From assembly GCF_007748175.1 (NCBI RefSeq), contig NZ_CP037422.1:5348334-5412333 (forward strand): a stretch of 64,000 bases of DNA. Reading direction: 5' to 3'. Under the pieces are notes generated by a model. The model made no database searches, was not told the DNA's origin, and saw only the letters and a list, made by a program, of their open reading frames with translations. The translations under genes were made by a program, and so were the position numbers. Positions 45,801 through 57,000 of this stretch are shown in pieces (the first letter of the stretch is position 1; each line of letters opens with the position of its first letter). The stretch comes from Gimesia aquarii. GTDB lineage: Bacteria > Planctomycetota > Planctomycetia > Planctomycetales > Planctomycetaceae.

Positions 45801-47918
45801 TCCACTAATTGTGAGTTGGTCTGCGCCGAGACCGATAATGGTCAGGTCATCGGAAATTACTAGCTCACTATCAAGAAGAATTGTCTGGTCAATAAGCGAA
45901 GTAGCAAAGGTAATTATTCCAGGCATTGAAGATGTATTTGCCAGTTTGATTGCTTCACGCAGTGACAATTGTCCGACTGAATAGTCACCATCGTCGAGAT
46001 CAGAATTGATATCAACAATAAAGTGCAATGAGCCATCTTCTAAGTATTCAAATGCTCCAATGTCAACGATGCCATCAACGACTCTTGGATAACCGCTTCC
46101 ACGTTGGTCTGTTGTAAGCCCCGCATTTGTAGATGCTAAATTGTTACCAGCATTGATGGCGGCACTGCCAGCTAACAGGGCATGCGTTTTTGTGGGGCCG
46201 CCATTATCTTTTAAGACGGGGTCGATTAAGCCTTCTATGCTGTTCTGGATGATGTTTGAATTGCCTGTAAAACCATTTTCGATTTGATTCCCTGATATGG
46301 TCGTATTGCCTGAGATAATACTGTTCTCGATCATTAACATGGGGTTGAGAACTAACGCATGGATCCCCCCCCATCCTTTTTCTGACTCATTTCCAACTAT
46401 TGTACTATTTATTACTGAGAATGGAGAACTAATGTCTGCCCATATCCCTGCTCCTTCTCTCGAACTTATATTGCCAGAAATAGTGCTGTTATTGATCGAT
46501 ACAGTATTAGACCGATCGCTATTGATTGCTCCACCATCATTGCTAGCAGAGTTTTGTGTAAATGTAGAGCTGGAAATGAACAGAGTGCCTTTGTTATTTA
46601 TCGCCCCACCATCGCTGCTAGCAGAATTATGGGCAAATGTAGAGTCGGAAATATACAGAGTCCCTCCACTATGGATCGCCCCACCGTCTCTGGAAGCATT
46701 CTTTGCAAATGTAGAATCGAAAATTGATAGAGTTCCACCACCGTGAGTGACCGCTCCACCATCGCTGCTAGCAGTGTTTTGGGTAAATGCAGAATCGTAA
46801 ATAGACAGAGTCCCTCCGCTAGCGATCGCACCACCAACGAAATCCGATTTATTTCGAACAAATGTACTATCATGAATAGTTAAGTTTCCTGAACTATTAT
46901 TAATTCCACCTCCGCCTACTTCTGCCTTATTATCGGAAAAGGAACTACTATTGACAGTCATATTACCATCCCGTATGTAAACAGCAGCTCCTGAAAGTCT
47001 GGAGTAATTGTCTGTGAACTGGCTGTTTTCAATTAAAACGTCTTCATTTTCTACATGAAATGAAAGAGATTTTTGGTGATAGATAGCCCCTCCTAAAGAA
47101 TTTAAAGCTTGATTGTTGGAAAAACTGCTTTCGAGAATGGTCATTGGACCACTTTGATTATAGATCGCTCCAGCTTTCTTGGCTTTGTTTGACTCAAAAG
47201 CCGAGTTCGCAACCAAAAGGCTGGATACCGCGTCGGAATAGATACCGCCACCAGAAGATGATGCCTCATTTCCTATGAATTCTGACTGGATTATAGTCAG
47301 AGTTGCATGATCCAGATTTCCATTATATTGATAGATTCCTCCACCAAATTTAGCCATGTTGCCTGTCAAGATGGTATTCTCGACAATTAATTTTTCATAA
47401 CTCAGAATGGCGCCACCATTATCGTTTGAAAAGACACCAGGATCACCAATTGAGTTTCCATTTGTTAATGTGAGATTTTTGATTTCGACCGAGATATATG
47501 TGGTAAAGCTAGCATCCCTGATATGAAAAATCCGACTATTGCCATTACCGTCAATGGTAAGTTGATCTTCACCGAGACCTGTGATGGTCAAGTCGTCTGT
47601 AATTTTAAGTTCATCCGTGAGAACAATGGACTGACCAGCGAGGTTGGCATCGAAGGTAATGGTGTCCGCGCCTGCGTTGGCATTGGCCAGCTCGATTGCT
47701 TCTCTGAGACTGCCCGTTCCGGAATCGTTCGTATTCACAACTGTGAATGCTGTTAATAGCGTACGATCTTCCAATGATTCTGTAACGAACCTGGAAATAG
47801 AAGCCTGTGCGAACAGGGCTTGGCTACTGCCGTTTTGTCTTCGACGTGTATTGCAGTTTTTGGAGTGATGGACGCGGAGCTTATCCTTCAATGAGGAAAG
47901 CCAATGGAATCGAAACAT
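42882..47918 (-). CDS. Giant surface protein: two CSLREA-type beta-helix modules, cohesin-like, dockerin-like and metzincin tail
   Basis: A 1678-residue protein. LEDRTLLT lies at 49-56 with basic residues before it. A first beta-helix module runs to about 640 (GTGSLREAIELANANAGADT, then GGGIYSDAVSSLLVANSAF and many GGAI/GGGI turns). A second starts near 645 (QLSLREAIKLANTSSMPG) and ends near 1240. Residues about 1246-1415 form a cohesin-like beta-sandwich (VDLRIVNSKTSTQGNGESSS, GYWLEIWISTPSTTDLGILS). Residues 1418-1485 hold two dockerin-like calcium loops (DLNDDDPINFRDLMLFA, DLNQSDRVNFKDLILFA). The last 160 residues are a matrixin-like protease domain with HELGHLLGYEH (1617-1627) and GVMQET as a Met-turn candidate. 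It shares its tail almost base for base with the 3211-residue neighbour. Probably exported and surface-bound. Confidence 0.9.
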   Translation of the reverse strand: MFRFHWLSSLKDKLRVHHSKNCNTRRRQNGSSQALFAQASISRFVTESLEDRTLLTAFTVVNTNDSGTGSLREAIELANANAGADTITFDANLAGQSIVLTDELKITDDLTITGLGEDQLTIDGNGNSRIFHIRDASFTTYISVEIKNLTLTNGNSIGDPGVFSNDNGGAILSYEKLIVENTILTGNMAKFGGGIYQYNGNLDHATLTIIQSEFIGNEASSSGGGIYSDAVSSLLVANSAFESNKAKKAGAIYNQSGPMTILESSFSNNQALNSLGGAIYHQKSLSFHVENEDVLIENSQFTDNYSRLSGAAVYIRDGNMTVNSSSFSDNKAEVGGGGINNSSGNLTIHDSTFVRNKSDFVGGAIASGGTLSIYDSAFTQNTASSDGGAVTHGGGTLSIFDSTFAKNASRDGGAIHSGGTLYISDSTFAHNSASSDGGAINNKGTLFISSSTFTQNSASNDGGAINSDRSNTVSINNSTISGNISSREGAGIWADISSPFSVINSTIVGNESEKGWGGIHALVLNPMLMIENSIISGNTTISGNQIENGFTGNSNIIQNSIEGLIDPVLKDNGGPTKTHALLAGSAAINAGNNLASTNAGLTTDQRGSGYPRVVDGIVDIGAFEYLEDGSLHFIVDINSDLDDGDYSVGQLSLREAIKLANTSSMPGIITFATSLIDQTILLDSELVISDDLTIIGLGADQLTISGNNNSRIFKVDDGNTDTTIHVEISGLALKNGYDQNGGAIFSKESLSIIDNMITDNTAMNLSGGGIYSLNTLTIDNTTFLRNFAQSFGGAIFNNSTTLTVTNSLFSENEAKNSDGGGIFDLKSTLSIFNSTFSQNKAIGGAGISHRAGVLNIEGSKFTKNEADFGGGIQHRTGPLTITDSFFLENKVSSSGGGIHTFDSKFTVNNTKFSENTASRGAGVYNSLYPSLPPDESTTDLSMTISDSTFSNNRASHGGGIYYRTSNFGDSGTASVMNSTFSENRVTGEGGGIYFEYGQALVINSIFEANSAGRTGGGISNFRTTLTVKNSSLTHNFATISGGGISNGRSGSTEGGVLLIINSTLSENSAIDESDDIFSYGFGGGIYNNYGSVSIRNSTLSGNIATKNGGAIFSQYGSPLNIISSTLTGNTAKFAAGIHSLSSPGDNISNSIVAGNLTNNASSNNFGSFINTNSIIQDSIEGLLDPILKDNGGVTKTHALLPGSAAINAGTNDSATDAGLTNDQRGTGFNRIIGDTIDIGAYEVQSPFTQVDLRIVNSKTSTQGNGESSSLPDNLAWIDEWSGYWLEIWISTPSTTDLGILSTALNLSYNTAITTATSIEYGSSFTLNQTGTINDVTGTIENLSAATSLTDVGDDQHVLFARIRFESTSDDAVDLDLEGQSLNPQSPDFLISQPEIIFVGGPPSEEVHGSLPNTKIYANPYDLNDDDPINFRDLMLFASVYNTIPSESNSDYSWFADLNQSDRVNFKDLILFASNYGKRKSNQSTIVYPQNFPDVWNNLLIADTSQAEPQTSPVSLSQSAADSVLDGVVEYVSPQLTTSQNETLEDIDIQVIDLEGDTLGRAVSGTIYIDVNAAGYGWFVDATPTDHGEFVQSSQLSLIALPDSDAAGRVDLWSVIMHELGHLLGYEHEDEGVMQETLAPGIRNLPSRELYIDLDEHSTPDEADSFFLTIKDETTLVPF

Positions 47919-47969
47919 ATGAAAAAATCCGGATGGGGATTAGGTAGGCGACATTTAAATTGGGTCAGG

Positions 47970-47993
47970 TTATGCTTGTGTATACTAGCATAA
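47970..47993. promoter_or_regulatory. Inverted repeat upstream of the 1678-residue surface protein gene
   Basis: A 7-bp inverted repeat (TTATGCT at 47970-47976, AGCATAA at 47987-47993) with a 10-base spacer lies 52-75 bases upstream of the start at 47918. Its sequence differs from the repeats upstream of the two neighbouring giant genes but its place is the same. Operator or leader hairpin is possible; chance is not excluded. Confidence 0.3.
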
Positions 47994-48090
47994 GAGGAAA
48001 CAAATACAATGAATGTTTCATTAAGAATGCTCATGAATAGAGAGCATTAACTAAGAAGTAGGTATCTGACCTTATTGTAATCATACCTCT

Positions 48091-51000
48091 TTAAAACGGC
48101 ACTAATTCTGTTTCATTTTGTATAGTCAAAAAGAATGAATCCGCTTCTTCAGGCGTGGAATGCTCATCGAGGTCGATATGCAATTCCCAGGATGGTAGGT
48201 TGCGAATACCGGGAGCCAGGGTCTCTTGCATCACTCCTTCAGATTCATGATCATAGCCCAAAAGATGGCCGAGTTCATGCAAGATGACGGACCAGAGATC
48301 CACTCGTCCAGCGGCATCACTGTCGGGCAGGGCAATGAGTGATAACTGGCTTGATTGATCGAACTCACCATGATCACCAGGTGTGTCATCAATAAACCAG
48401 CCATATCCGGCGGCATTAACATCGATATAAATTGTACCGGTAACGGCGCGACCTAATGTGTTCCCCGTAAGGTCAACGATTTCAATGTTGATATTTTCCA
48501 GTGTTTCGTTTTGGCTTGGAGTAAGCTGAGGACTCACATATTCAACAACACCGTCTAATACTGAGTTGGCAGCAGACTGTGAAAGAGGAACTGGTGAGGT
48601 TTGCGGTTCAGCCTGAGACGTATCGGCAATCAATGGATTGTTCCAGGCTTCAGGGAAATTCTGGGGATAGGCAATCGCCGTTTGACCAAGCTTACTTTTG
48701 TTGTAGTTGCTCGCAAACAAACTGAGGTCTTTAAAATCGACGCTATTATTTTGATTATAGTCGGCAAACCAGGAAAGGTCTGAAGCAGACTCGCTGGGGA
48801 TGGTCTGATAAACACTGGCGAACAGCATCAGATCTTTAAAATTGATTGCGTCATCATCGTCGAGATCAAAGGGGTTTGCCCAGATATTGGCACCATCAAA
48901 ATCTACTAAGTTCGTGGTGACTGGAATATTGCCATCCAAATGGACTTGCTGCGAATTGATATTGAAACCGAGGTCATAAGGACCGATGCTTCTTCCGGGA
49001 AGATCGAGTTCGACTTGGTCTCCAGCAAGGGGTTCAAATTTGATACGAGCAAACAGAAGATGGCCTGCAATTCCTAGGTCAGATGCATTTGTTTCGGCGA
49101 ACAGACCTTCTACTGTTCCCAAAGCATCGTTAATTGTTCCTGCCTGATTTTGAGAGAAACCTGCACCAAATTCGATATCAGTTGCTGATGTAAATTCTGT
49201 AAGATAATAGAGATCTAGTCCTACAGAGAAAATTCCCTGATTGGTTGGACTGCTGGCATTGATCCAAATTTCGACCCAGTAAGAAGACCATTCGGTAATG
49301 GAATCCTGATTGTCTGGAAGTAAATTGACTTCTCCGTTTGCTTGTGTATTCGTAGGTGAGTCGACAACACGCAAATCAATATTTGCTGAGGCAATAATAT
49401 TATCGACAATTGTGACTTCTGCCTGATTATCTGCAAATGAAACGTTGCGGCCATTGGTTTGAAGATTCGTTAAATTAACAAGAAACGATTCATCAGTTTC
49501 AAACAGAAAGGAATCGATGATCGAAATCATAATCGTTTTCGATTGTTCTCCTGGAGAGAAGCTGATCGTGCCAGACATAGCCACATAGTCTTCCAGGTCA
49601 ATAGCAGTTTGATCTGTCGTAGCAAAATCAACGCTGACAGTTGTATCAACTGGCGAGTCCAGAGATACAGTCAACGTTGCGAAACCCGCATCTTCGTCGA
49701 CAGAGATGTCGTCAATTGATAATCGGGATTGATCATCATCAAAGATCGTGACTTCGGCCTGGTCGTCTATGAGTGTGACATCGGTGCCATTTGTTTGAAG
49801 ATTGCTTAAATTGACGAAAAAGACTTCACTCAGTTCTACCAAGTCAGTATTTACAATGGGAATTGTGATCGTTTTGGATTGCTCTCCCGGAGTGAAGGTC
49901 AAGGTATCTGATTGAGCAATATAGTCTTCAGTACCTGTGGCTGTCAGGTCAACCGTGTCAAAATCGACTGTAATGATTGCTTCAACTGGTTGATCCAATG
50001 AGACAATCAAGTCGACTGTACCTGTTTCTTCATTTACAAAAACGTCATTGATAGACATGGTAGTCTGATCATCATCTATGATGGTAACCTCTGACTGATC
50101 GTCGGCAAAAGTGACAGCAAGTCCGTTAGCTTGAATATTCGAGAGATTGATTTGAAATGATTCTTCCAACTCCACAGCATCAGTATCAATAATGGGAACG
50201 GTAATTGTTTGTGGTTGTTCTCCCAGAGTGAAAATTAAAGTACCTGTGTGGTGGAGATAATCTGTAGGATTTGTTGCTGAATTATCAACGGTGGCAAAAT
50301 CGACGGTGACGGTCGTGTCCACTGGTTGGTCCAACGACACAAGTACGGTTGCAGTTCCCGCGTCTTCATTGACGGTAATATCAGTAATCGAAAATGTAGA
50401 CTGGTCATCATCAACGATAGTGACTTCGGCCTGATCGTCTGCAAGAATGACATCGGAACTACTGGTTTGTAAATTACTGAGAGTCACAAAAAATGTTTCA
50501 TCAAATTCGACTGCTGCATTGTCCAGGATCGTGATGGTTATGGTTTTCGATTGCTCTCCCGGATTAAATGTTAAACTGTCTGATTGGAATAGATAATCAA
50601 TTGAATTTAATGCTGACTGATCTTCAGTAATAAAATCGATGTTAATTGTTGTGTTAACAGGATTGTCTAAAGAGACGGTGAGAACTGCTGTTCCATCCAT
50701 TTCGTCAATCGAGATGTCATTAATTGTTAAATTTGACTGATCGTCATCGAGAATAGCGACTTCACCCTGATCATCGGCAAAGATGATATTGGCCCCATTA
50801 GCTTGAATATTAGTCAGGTCGACAAGAAATGTTTCTGTGAATTCCACAAGAGCAGTGTCAATGATATCAATAACGATCTCTTGTGACTGCTCTCCCGGAT
50901 TGAAGGTGAGCGTCCCTGACTGGGCGGTATAGTCATCGGGATCGACGGCGAGTTGATCTGCGGTGGCAAAGTCGACGGTGACGGTCGTGGCGACGGGTTG

Positions 51001-54000
51001 ATCCAGGGTGACCGTGAGCGTGGCAGTACCGTCAAATTCGTTAACGGTGACATCATCGATGGCGATGGTGGCTTGTTCGTCATCGAGAATGGTGACTTCG
51101 CCTTGATCATCGGCAAAGGTGATGTTGGCGCCACTGGTCTGAATATTGGTGAGATTGACGAGGAACGTTTCAATACCCTCAACAATATTATTGTCAATGA
51201 TGTCCACAACGATGGTCTGGGATTGCACACCCGGATTGAAAGTGAGAGTTCCCGTTTGAGCAATGTAGTCATCGGGATCAAGGGCCAATTGATCTGCGGT
51301 GTCAAAGTCCACAGTGACCGTCGTCTGGACTGGTTGATCTAATGAGACAGTCAGGTTGGCCGTACCGTCATTTTCATTAACGGTAACATCGTCGATGGAG
51401 ATAGTGGTCGCTTCGTCATCGAGAATGGTGACTTCACCCTGATCGTCGACAAAGGTGATGTTGGCACCATTGGCCTGGATGTTGGTGAGGTTGACGAGGA
51501 ACGTTTCAACGCCTTCCACGATATCGATGTCATCAATGATGTCTACGATAATGGTGAGTGATTGTTCTCCCGGATTGAAGGTCAGGGTGCCGGTCTGCGC
51601 GGTATAGTCGTCGGGATCGAGGGCCAATTGATCTGCGGTGGCAAAGTCGACGGTGACGGTCGTGGCGACCGGTTGATCGAGTGAGACAGTCAGGGTGGCG
51701 GTGCCGTCAGTTTCGTTAACGGTGACATCGTCGATGGCGATGGTGGCTGTTTCGTCATCGAGAATGGTGACTTCTGCCTGATCGTCGGCAAAGGTAATAT
51801 TGGCGCCATTAGCCTGGATATTGGTGAGGTTGACGAGGAACGTTTCGATGCCTTCCACAATGTCCAGATCATCAATGATATCGACGATGATGGAATGGGA
51901 TTGCTCTCCCGGATTGAAGGTGAGGGTGTTTGATTGGGTGGTATAGTCGTCGGGATCGATGGCGAGTTGATCTGCCGTGGCAAAATCGACAGTGACAGTG
52001 GTGGCCACTGGTTGATCCAGGGTGACCGTGAGTGTCACAGTCCCGCTAGCGACATCTTCATCTACCGTCATGTCATCAATGGAGATCGTGGCGGTTTCAT
52101 CATCGAGAATGGTGACTTCGCCCTGATCGTCGGCAAAGGTGATGTTGGCGCCATTCGCTTGAATGTTGGCGAGGTCGACAAAAAAGGATTCAATACCTTC
52201 GACGATGTCCAGATCATCGGTGATGTCGAGCGTGATGGTGAGTTCCTGCGCTCCCGGGGCGAAAGTCAAGGTGTCATTTTGGGCGACGTAATCAGTGGTA
52301 CTTTCTGCTGAACCATCGGCAGTGGTAAAGTCGACGGTAACGGTGGTGGCGACGGGTTGATCCAGGGAGACCGTGAGTGTGACTGTTCCACCTGCGACAT
52401 TTTCATCCACAGTCATATCATCAATGGAGATCGTGGCGGTTTCATCATCGAGAATGGTGACTTCACCCTGGTCGTCGGCAAAGGTGATGTTCGCGCCATT
52501 CGCTTGAATGTTGGCGAGGTCGACAAAAAAGGATTCAATACCTTCGACGATGTCCAGATCATCGGTGATGTCGAGCGTGATGGTGAGTTCCTGCGCTCCC
52601 GGGGCGAAAGTCAAGGTGTCATTTTGGGCGACGTAATCAGTGGTACTTTCTGCTGAACCATCGGCAGTGGTAAAGTCGACGGTGACAGTGGTGGCGACGG
52701 GTTGATCCAGGGAGACCGTGAGTGTGACTGTTCCACCCGCGACATTTTCATCCACTGTCATATCATCAATGGAGATCGTGGCGGTTTCATCATCGACAAT
52801 CGTGATCGTAGCCTGATCATCTCCGATGGTTACAGCAGCTCCATTGGGCTGAAGGTTTAACAGATTCACCAGAAACGTTTCATCAGCTTCAACAATATCT
52901 AGGTCATTGTTAAGCGGAATGATAATGGTTTGTGATAGTACTTCTGGGTTGAAGGTCAGGGTACCTGTTTGAGAAGTATAGTCGTCAGGATCGAGGGCCG
53001 AACCAGGTGTGGTGAAATAGTCAACGCTCACCATGGTGTCGACCGGATTATCCAAAGAAACGGTAACGGAAACGGTTCCCGCATCTTCATTCACAATAGT
53101 ATCTTGAATCGAGACACTGGCTTGATCGTTATCTCGAATCAGAATAGTTCCCTGGCTATCTGAAAAATTGACATTCACAGCATTTTGAATATTGCTCAGG
53201 CTAACAAGTAATGATTCATCATCTTCGACAAGATTATCATCTGTGATGTCAATAATTATGGTTTTCATCAAATCACCTGAGGCGAAGTCCAGAGTACCAG
53301 TTTGAGTGGTAAAATCATTAGGACTGACTGCAGTTAGGCTGAACGTGGTAAAGTCCACGCTGATGTCAGTGTCGACTTCCAGATTGAGGGAAACGGTCAG
53401 GGTAGCGGTTCCAACATCTTCATCTACTGACATATTATCAATTGAGAAGCTGGCCTGTTCATTATCCAGAATAGTAACTTCTGCCTGATCATCTGCGAAA
53501 ATAACATTTGTTCCATTGGATTGGATGTTGAATAGGTTTATGAGAAATGTCTCGTCCCCTTCCACAATCATATTGTCGATAATGGAAACTATGATCTGTT
53601 GTGATTGTTCGCCTGGAAGGAAGGTCAGAGTGCCAGTGTTTGAGGCATAGTCAGATGTGTCAAATGCGGTCTGATCTGCCGTGGCGTACTCCACAGTCAC
53701 GGTAGTTTCGACTGGTTTATCCAGAGAGACATCAATTAGTGCTGTTACACCATCTTCATTAATGGAGATGTCATTGATGGAGAAAGTGGCTTGGTCATCG
53801 TCCAGAATAGTGACGGTGGCTTGAGGATTCCCCATGAATGCATCAAAACCATTTGTTTGCAAGTTACTCAAGTTCACCTGAAATGTTCTGTCCCCCTCCA
53901 CAAGATCGTTATCGATCAGGGGGACGACGATGGTTTGTTCTTGTACCTCAGGATCAAAAGTCAGGGTACCTATATGGGTCGTGTAATCAGTAGAGGCAAT

Positions 54001-57000
54001 TGCTGATAAATCAGACGTGGAAAAGTCGACAGTGACAGTTGTGTCGACTGGTTGATCTAACGAAACTGTAAGAGTGGCTGTGCCATTATCTTCATCTACT
54101 GAAAGATCATCGATTGAGAGATTGGCTTGGTCATTATCTTCAATCGTGACTATTGCCTGATCATCTCCAATTATAATGTCGAGTAAATTTGCAGAAAGAT
54201 TACGCAAGTTTACGAGAAAAGTTTCGTCATTTTCCACGAGATTGTCATCGGTGAGAGGGATAGTAAATGTCTTTGATTGTTCCTCTGGATCAAAAGTCAG
54301 GAGCCGTGATAAAGACTCATAGTCATGGGATGCTTCAGCCGATTGATCTGCTGTTACATAGCCTATACTGATGACGTTAACAACCCTCTTGTCCAGAGAG
54401 ATCGTGAGCGTTGCTACTCCCGCGGCTTCATCTACGGACACATCATCGATAGAAAAACTGGCTTGATCATTGTCCCAGATCCTGGCTCTGCCTGTGTCAT
54501 CTGCAAACGTTATATTAGCTCCATTTGCTTGTATATTGGAAAGGATGACAGAAAAGAATTCAGGATATTCGACCAGATCCGTATCATCAATGAGCGGGAC
54601 AATGATTGTGTTTGTTCTTTGATTAGGTGCGAAGTTCAATGTACCAGATGTTGATACATAGTCTGAGGAACTGTATGCAGTCAAAAGGTCTGGAGGAATA
54701 GTTTCAACGAGATCGTTTGTGGCATAATCCACACTCACATTTGTTGCGACTTCTTTATCTAGAAGAACTGTAAATGTAACTGTTCCATCATCTTCATTCA
54801 CGATTCTGTCATTAATGGAAAACGTTGCTTCTTCATCATCAAGGATGGTGACAGTTCCCTGATTAATTCCAATAATCACATCGAGACCATTGGCTTGAAG
54901 ATTGGTCAGGTTGACGGTAAACGATTCATCGCCTTCTACAATGTCTACATCATTTATAATTGGAATAGTGATGGATTGTGCTTGGCTGTCTGGAGTTCCT
55001 GGAGTGAAAGTCAAAGTGCCAGACACCATCGAATAGTCGAACCCATTAAGTGCTGTAAGATCGGCTGTGGAATAATCCACGCTGATGGCTGCAGAGATTT
55101 CTTTATCCAGAGATACGGTGAGGGTCGCAGTCCCCATATCTTCATCAATAGATATGTCATTGATTGAGAGGCTCGCCTGATCGTCATTTAGAATGGTAAC
55201 TATTCCCTGGGAATCACTTATCACCACGTCAGCACCATTCGCTTGAAGGTTTGTCAGGTTGACGAAAAATGATTCATCGTTTTCCACAAGGTCATCAACC
55301 ATAATGGGGATATCGATAGTTTTTGAAGCCTCTTCTGCGGCGAAAGTCAGAGTGCCGGATGTTGAGGCGTAGTCGCTTGGATCGATAGCAGAATCAGCAG
55401 TGGTGGAGTAGTCAATACTGACAATTCTGTCGACCAGTTTATTCAGAGAGACCGTGATGGTTGCTGTTCCCAAGTCTTCATTCACGGAGACATCATCTAT
55501 CGAGAAATTGGACTGATCGTCATCCTGAATCGTGATCTCACCCTGTGGATCAGCAAACGTGATATTTGCGCCATTAGCAAGAATGGTTGTAAGGTTCACC
55601 AGAAGTGTTTCAGCGTCTTCAACAAGATCATCATTGGTGATGGGGATGTCAATCTCTAACAATTCCTGTCCCGTAGAAAATGTCAGGGTATCTGTTAGAA
55701 AAGAATAGTCATTAGGATTGACTGCTGTCTGATCTTCAGTTGTAAAATCAAAGCTCACGTCAGTTTCGACTGGGATGTCTAAACTAACTGCGAGAGTTGC
55801 CATCCCATCTCCTTCGTTTACAGTGACATCGTTGATCGAGATTGTGGCTTCTTCATTATCCTCAATGACGATGATTCCCTGGCTTTTTACAATGGTCACA
55901 TCAGCTCCATTGTCTTGCAGGTTCATTAGGTCGACGGCAAACGTTTCATCACCTTCCACCAGATCTGTATCATCGATAAGGGGAACCATGATGGTTGCCG
56001 ACAGCTGTCCTTTAGAGAAATTCAGAGTGCCAGATATCATCGTGTAGTCGGAAGTATTCAATGCGGACAAATCGTTCGTCGTGTACTCTACACTGATAGC
56101 CGTGTCTACAGGTCTATCAAGTGAGACTGTCAATATAGCCATCCCACTGATTTCATCTTCGGACACAGTGACATCGTCGATTGTTATATGAGCCTGCTGA
56201 TCATCTTGAATTGTGACTTCCGCCTGAGTGTTGTCAAAAACCACATCGCGACCACTGGCCTGAATATTGGTCAGGTTAACAAGAAACGATTCATCGAGTT
56301 CGACCAGTTCTGAATCGACAATAGAAACTGGGATCTCGATGGATTGTACTCCCGGTGTAAATGTCAGTGTACCAGAAGTCGCAAGATAGTCAGTAATATC
56401 TTCTGCCGAATTATCGCTGGTGGCAAAGTCAACACTGACATTAGTGTCAACGGGGTGATCTAGTGAGACCGTGAGTATGGCTGTTCCCGCATTTTCATCC
56501 ACAGTAATATCACTGATTGAAATTTGGGCTTGATCATCATTGAGAATCGTCACAGTTGCCTGATCGTCTCCCATAATCACATCAGCATCATTATTTTGAA
56601 GATTCGTCAGGTTAACCAGAAATGTTTCGTCACCTTCCACGAGATTGTCATCACTGAGGGGGACGATGATGGTTTGTGATTGTACTCCCGGGTTGAAGAT
56701 CAGAGTACCTGTCTGTGTAGTATAGTCATTAGTAGCAAGGGCTGACTGTTCGGCAGTGGCAAAATCCACACTGATAGCGGTATCGACTGGATGATTCAGT
56801 GAAACAGTAAGCATTGCCGTGCCGTCATTTTCATTCACGGAAATGTCATCAATCGAAACACTGGCTTGGTCGTCATCCAGGATTCTGACTTTCGCCAGAG
56901 TATCTGAAACAATCAGGTTGGTACTCGTGGTTTGGATATTAGAAAGATTGACTAAAAATGTTTCTGTACTTTCCACTAAATTCGAATCGACGATAGGAAC

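Noticed and set aside
50953-52656. Several rightward open frames of 97 to 129 codons with repeated sequence
   Set aside because: They are antisense shadows of the Calx-beta repeats and repeat with the same 345-bp period.
52076-52765. CRISPR-like array
   Set aside because: The repeats are 345 bp, in frame and protein-coding, with no spacers or cas genes.
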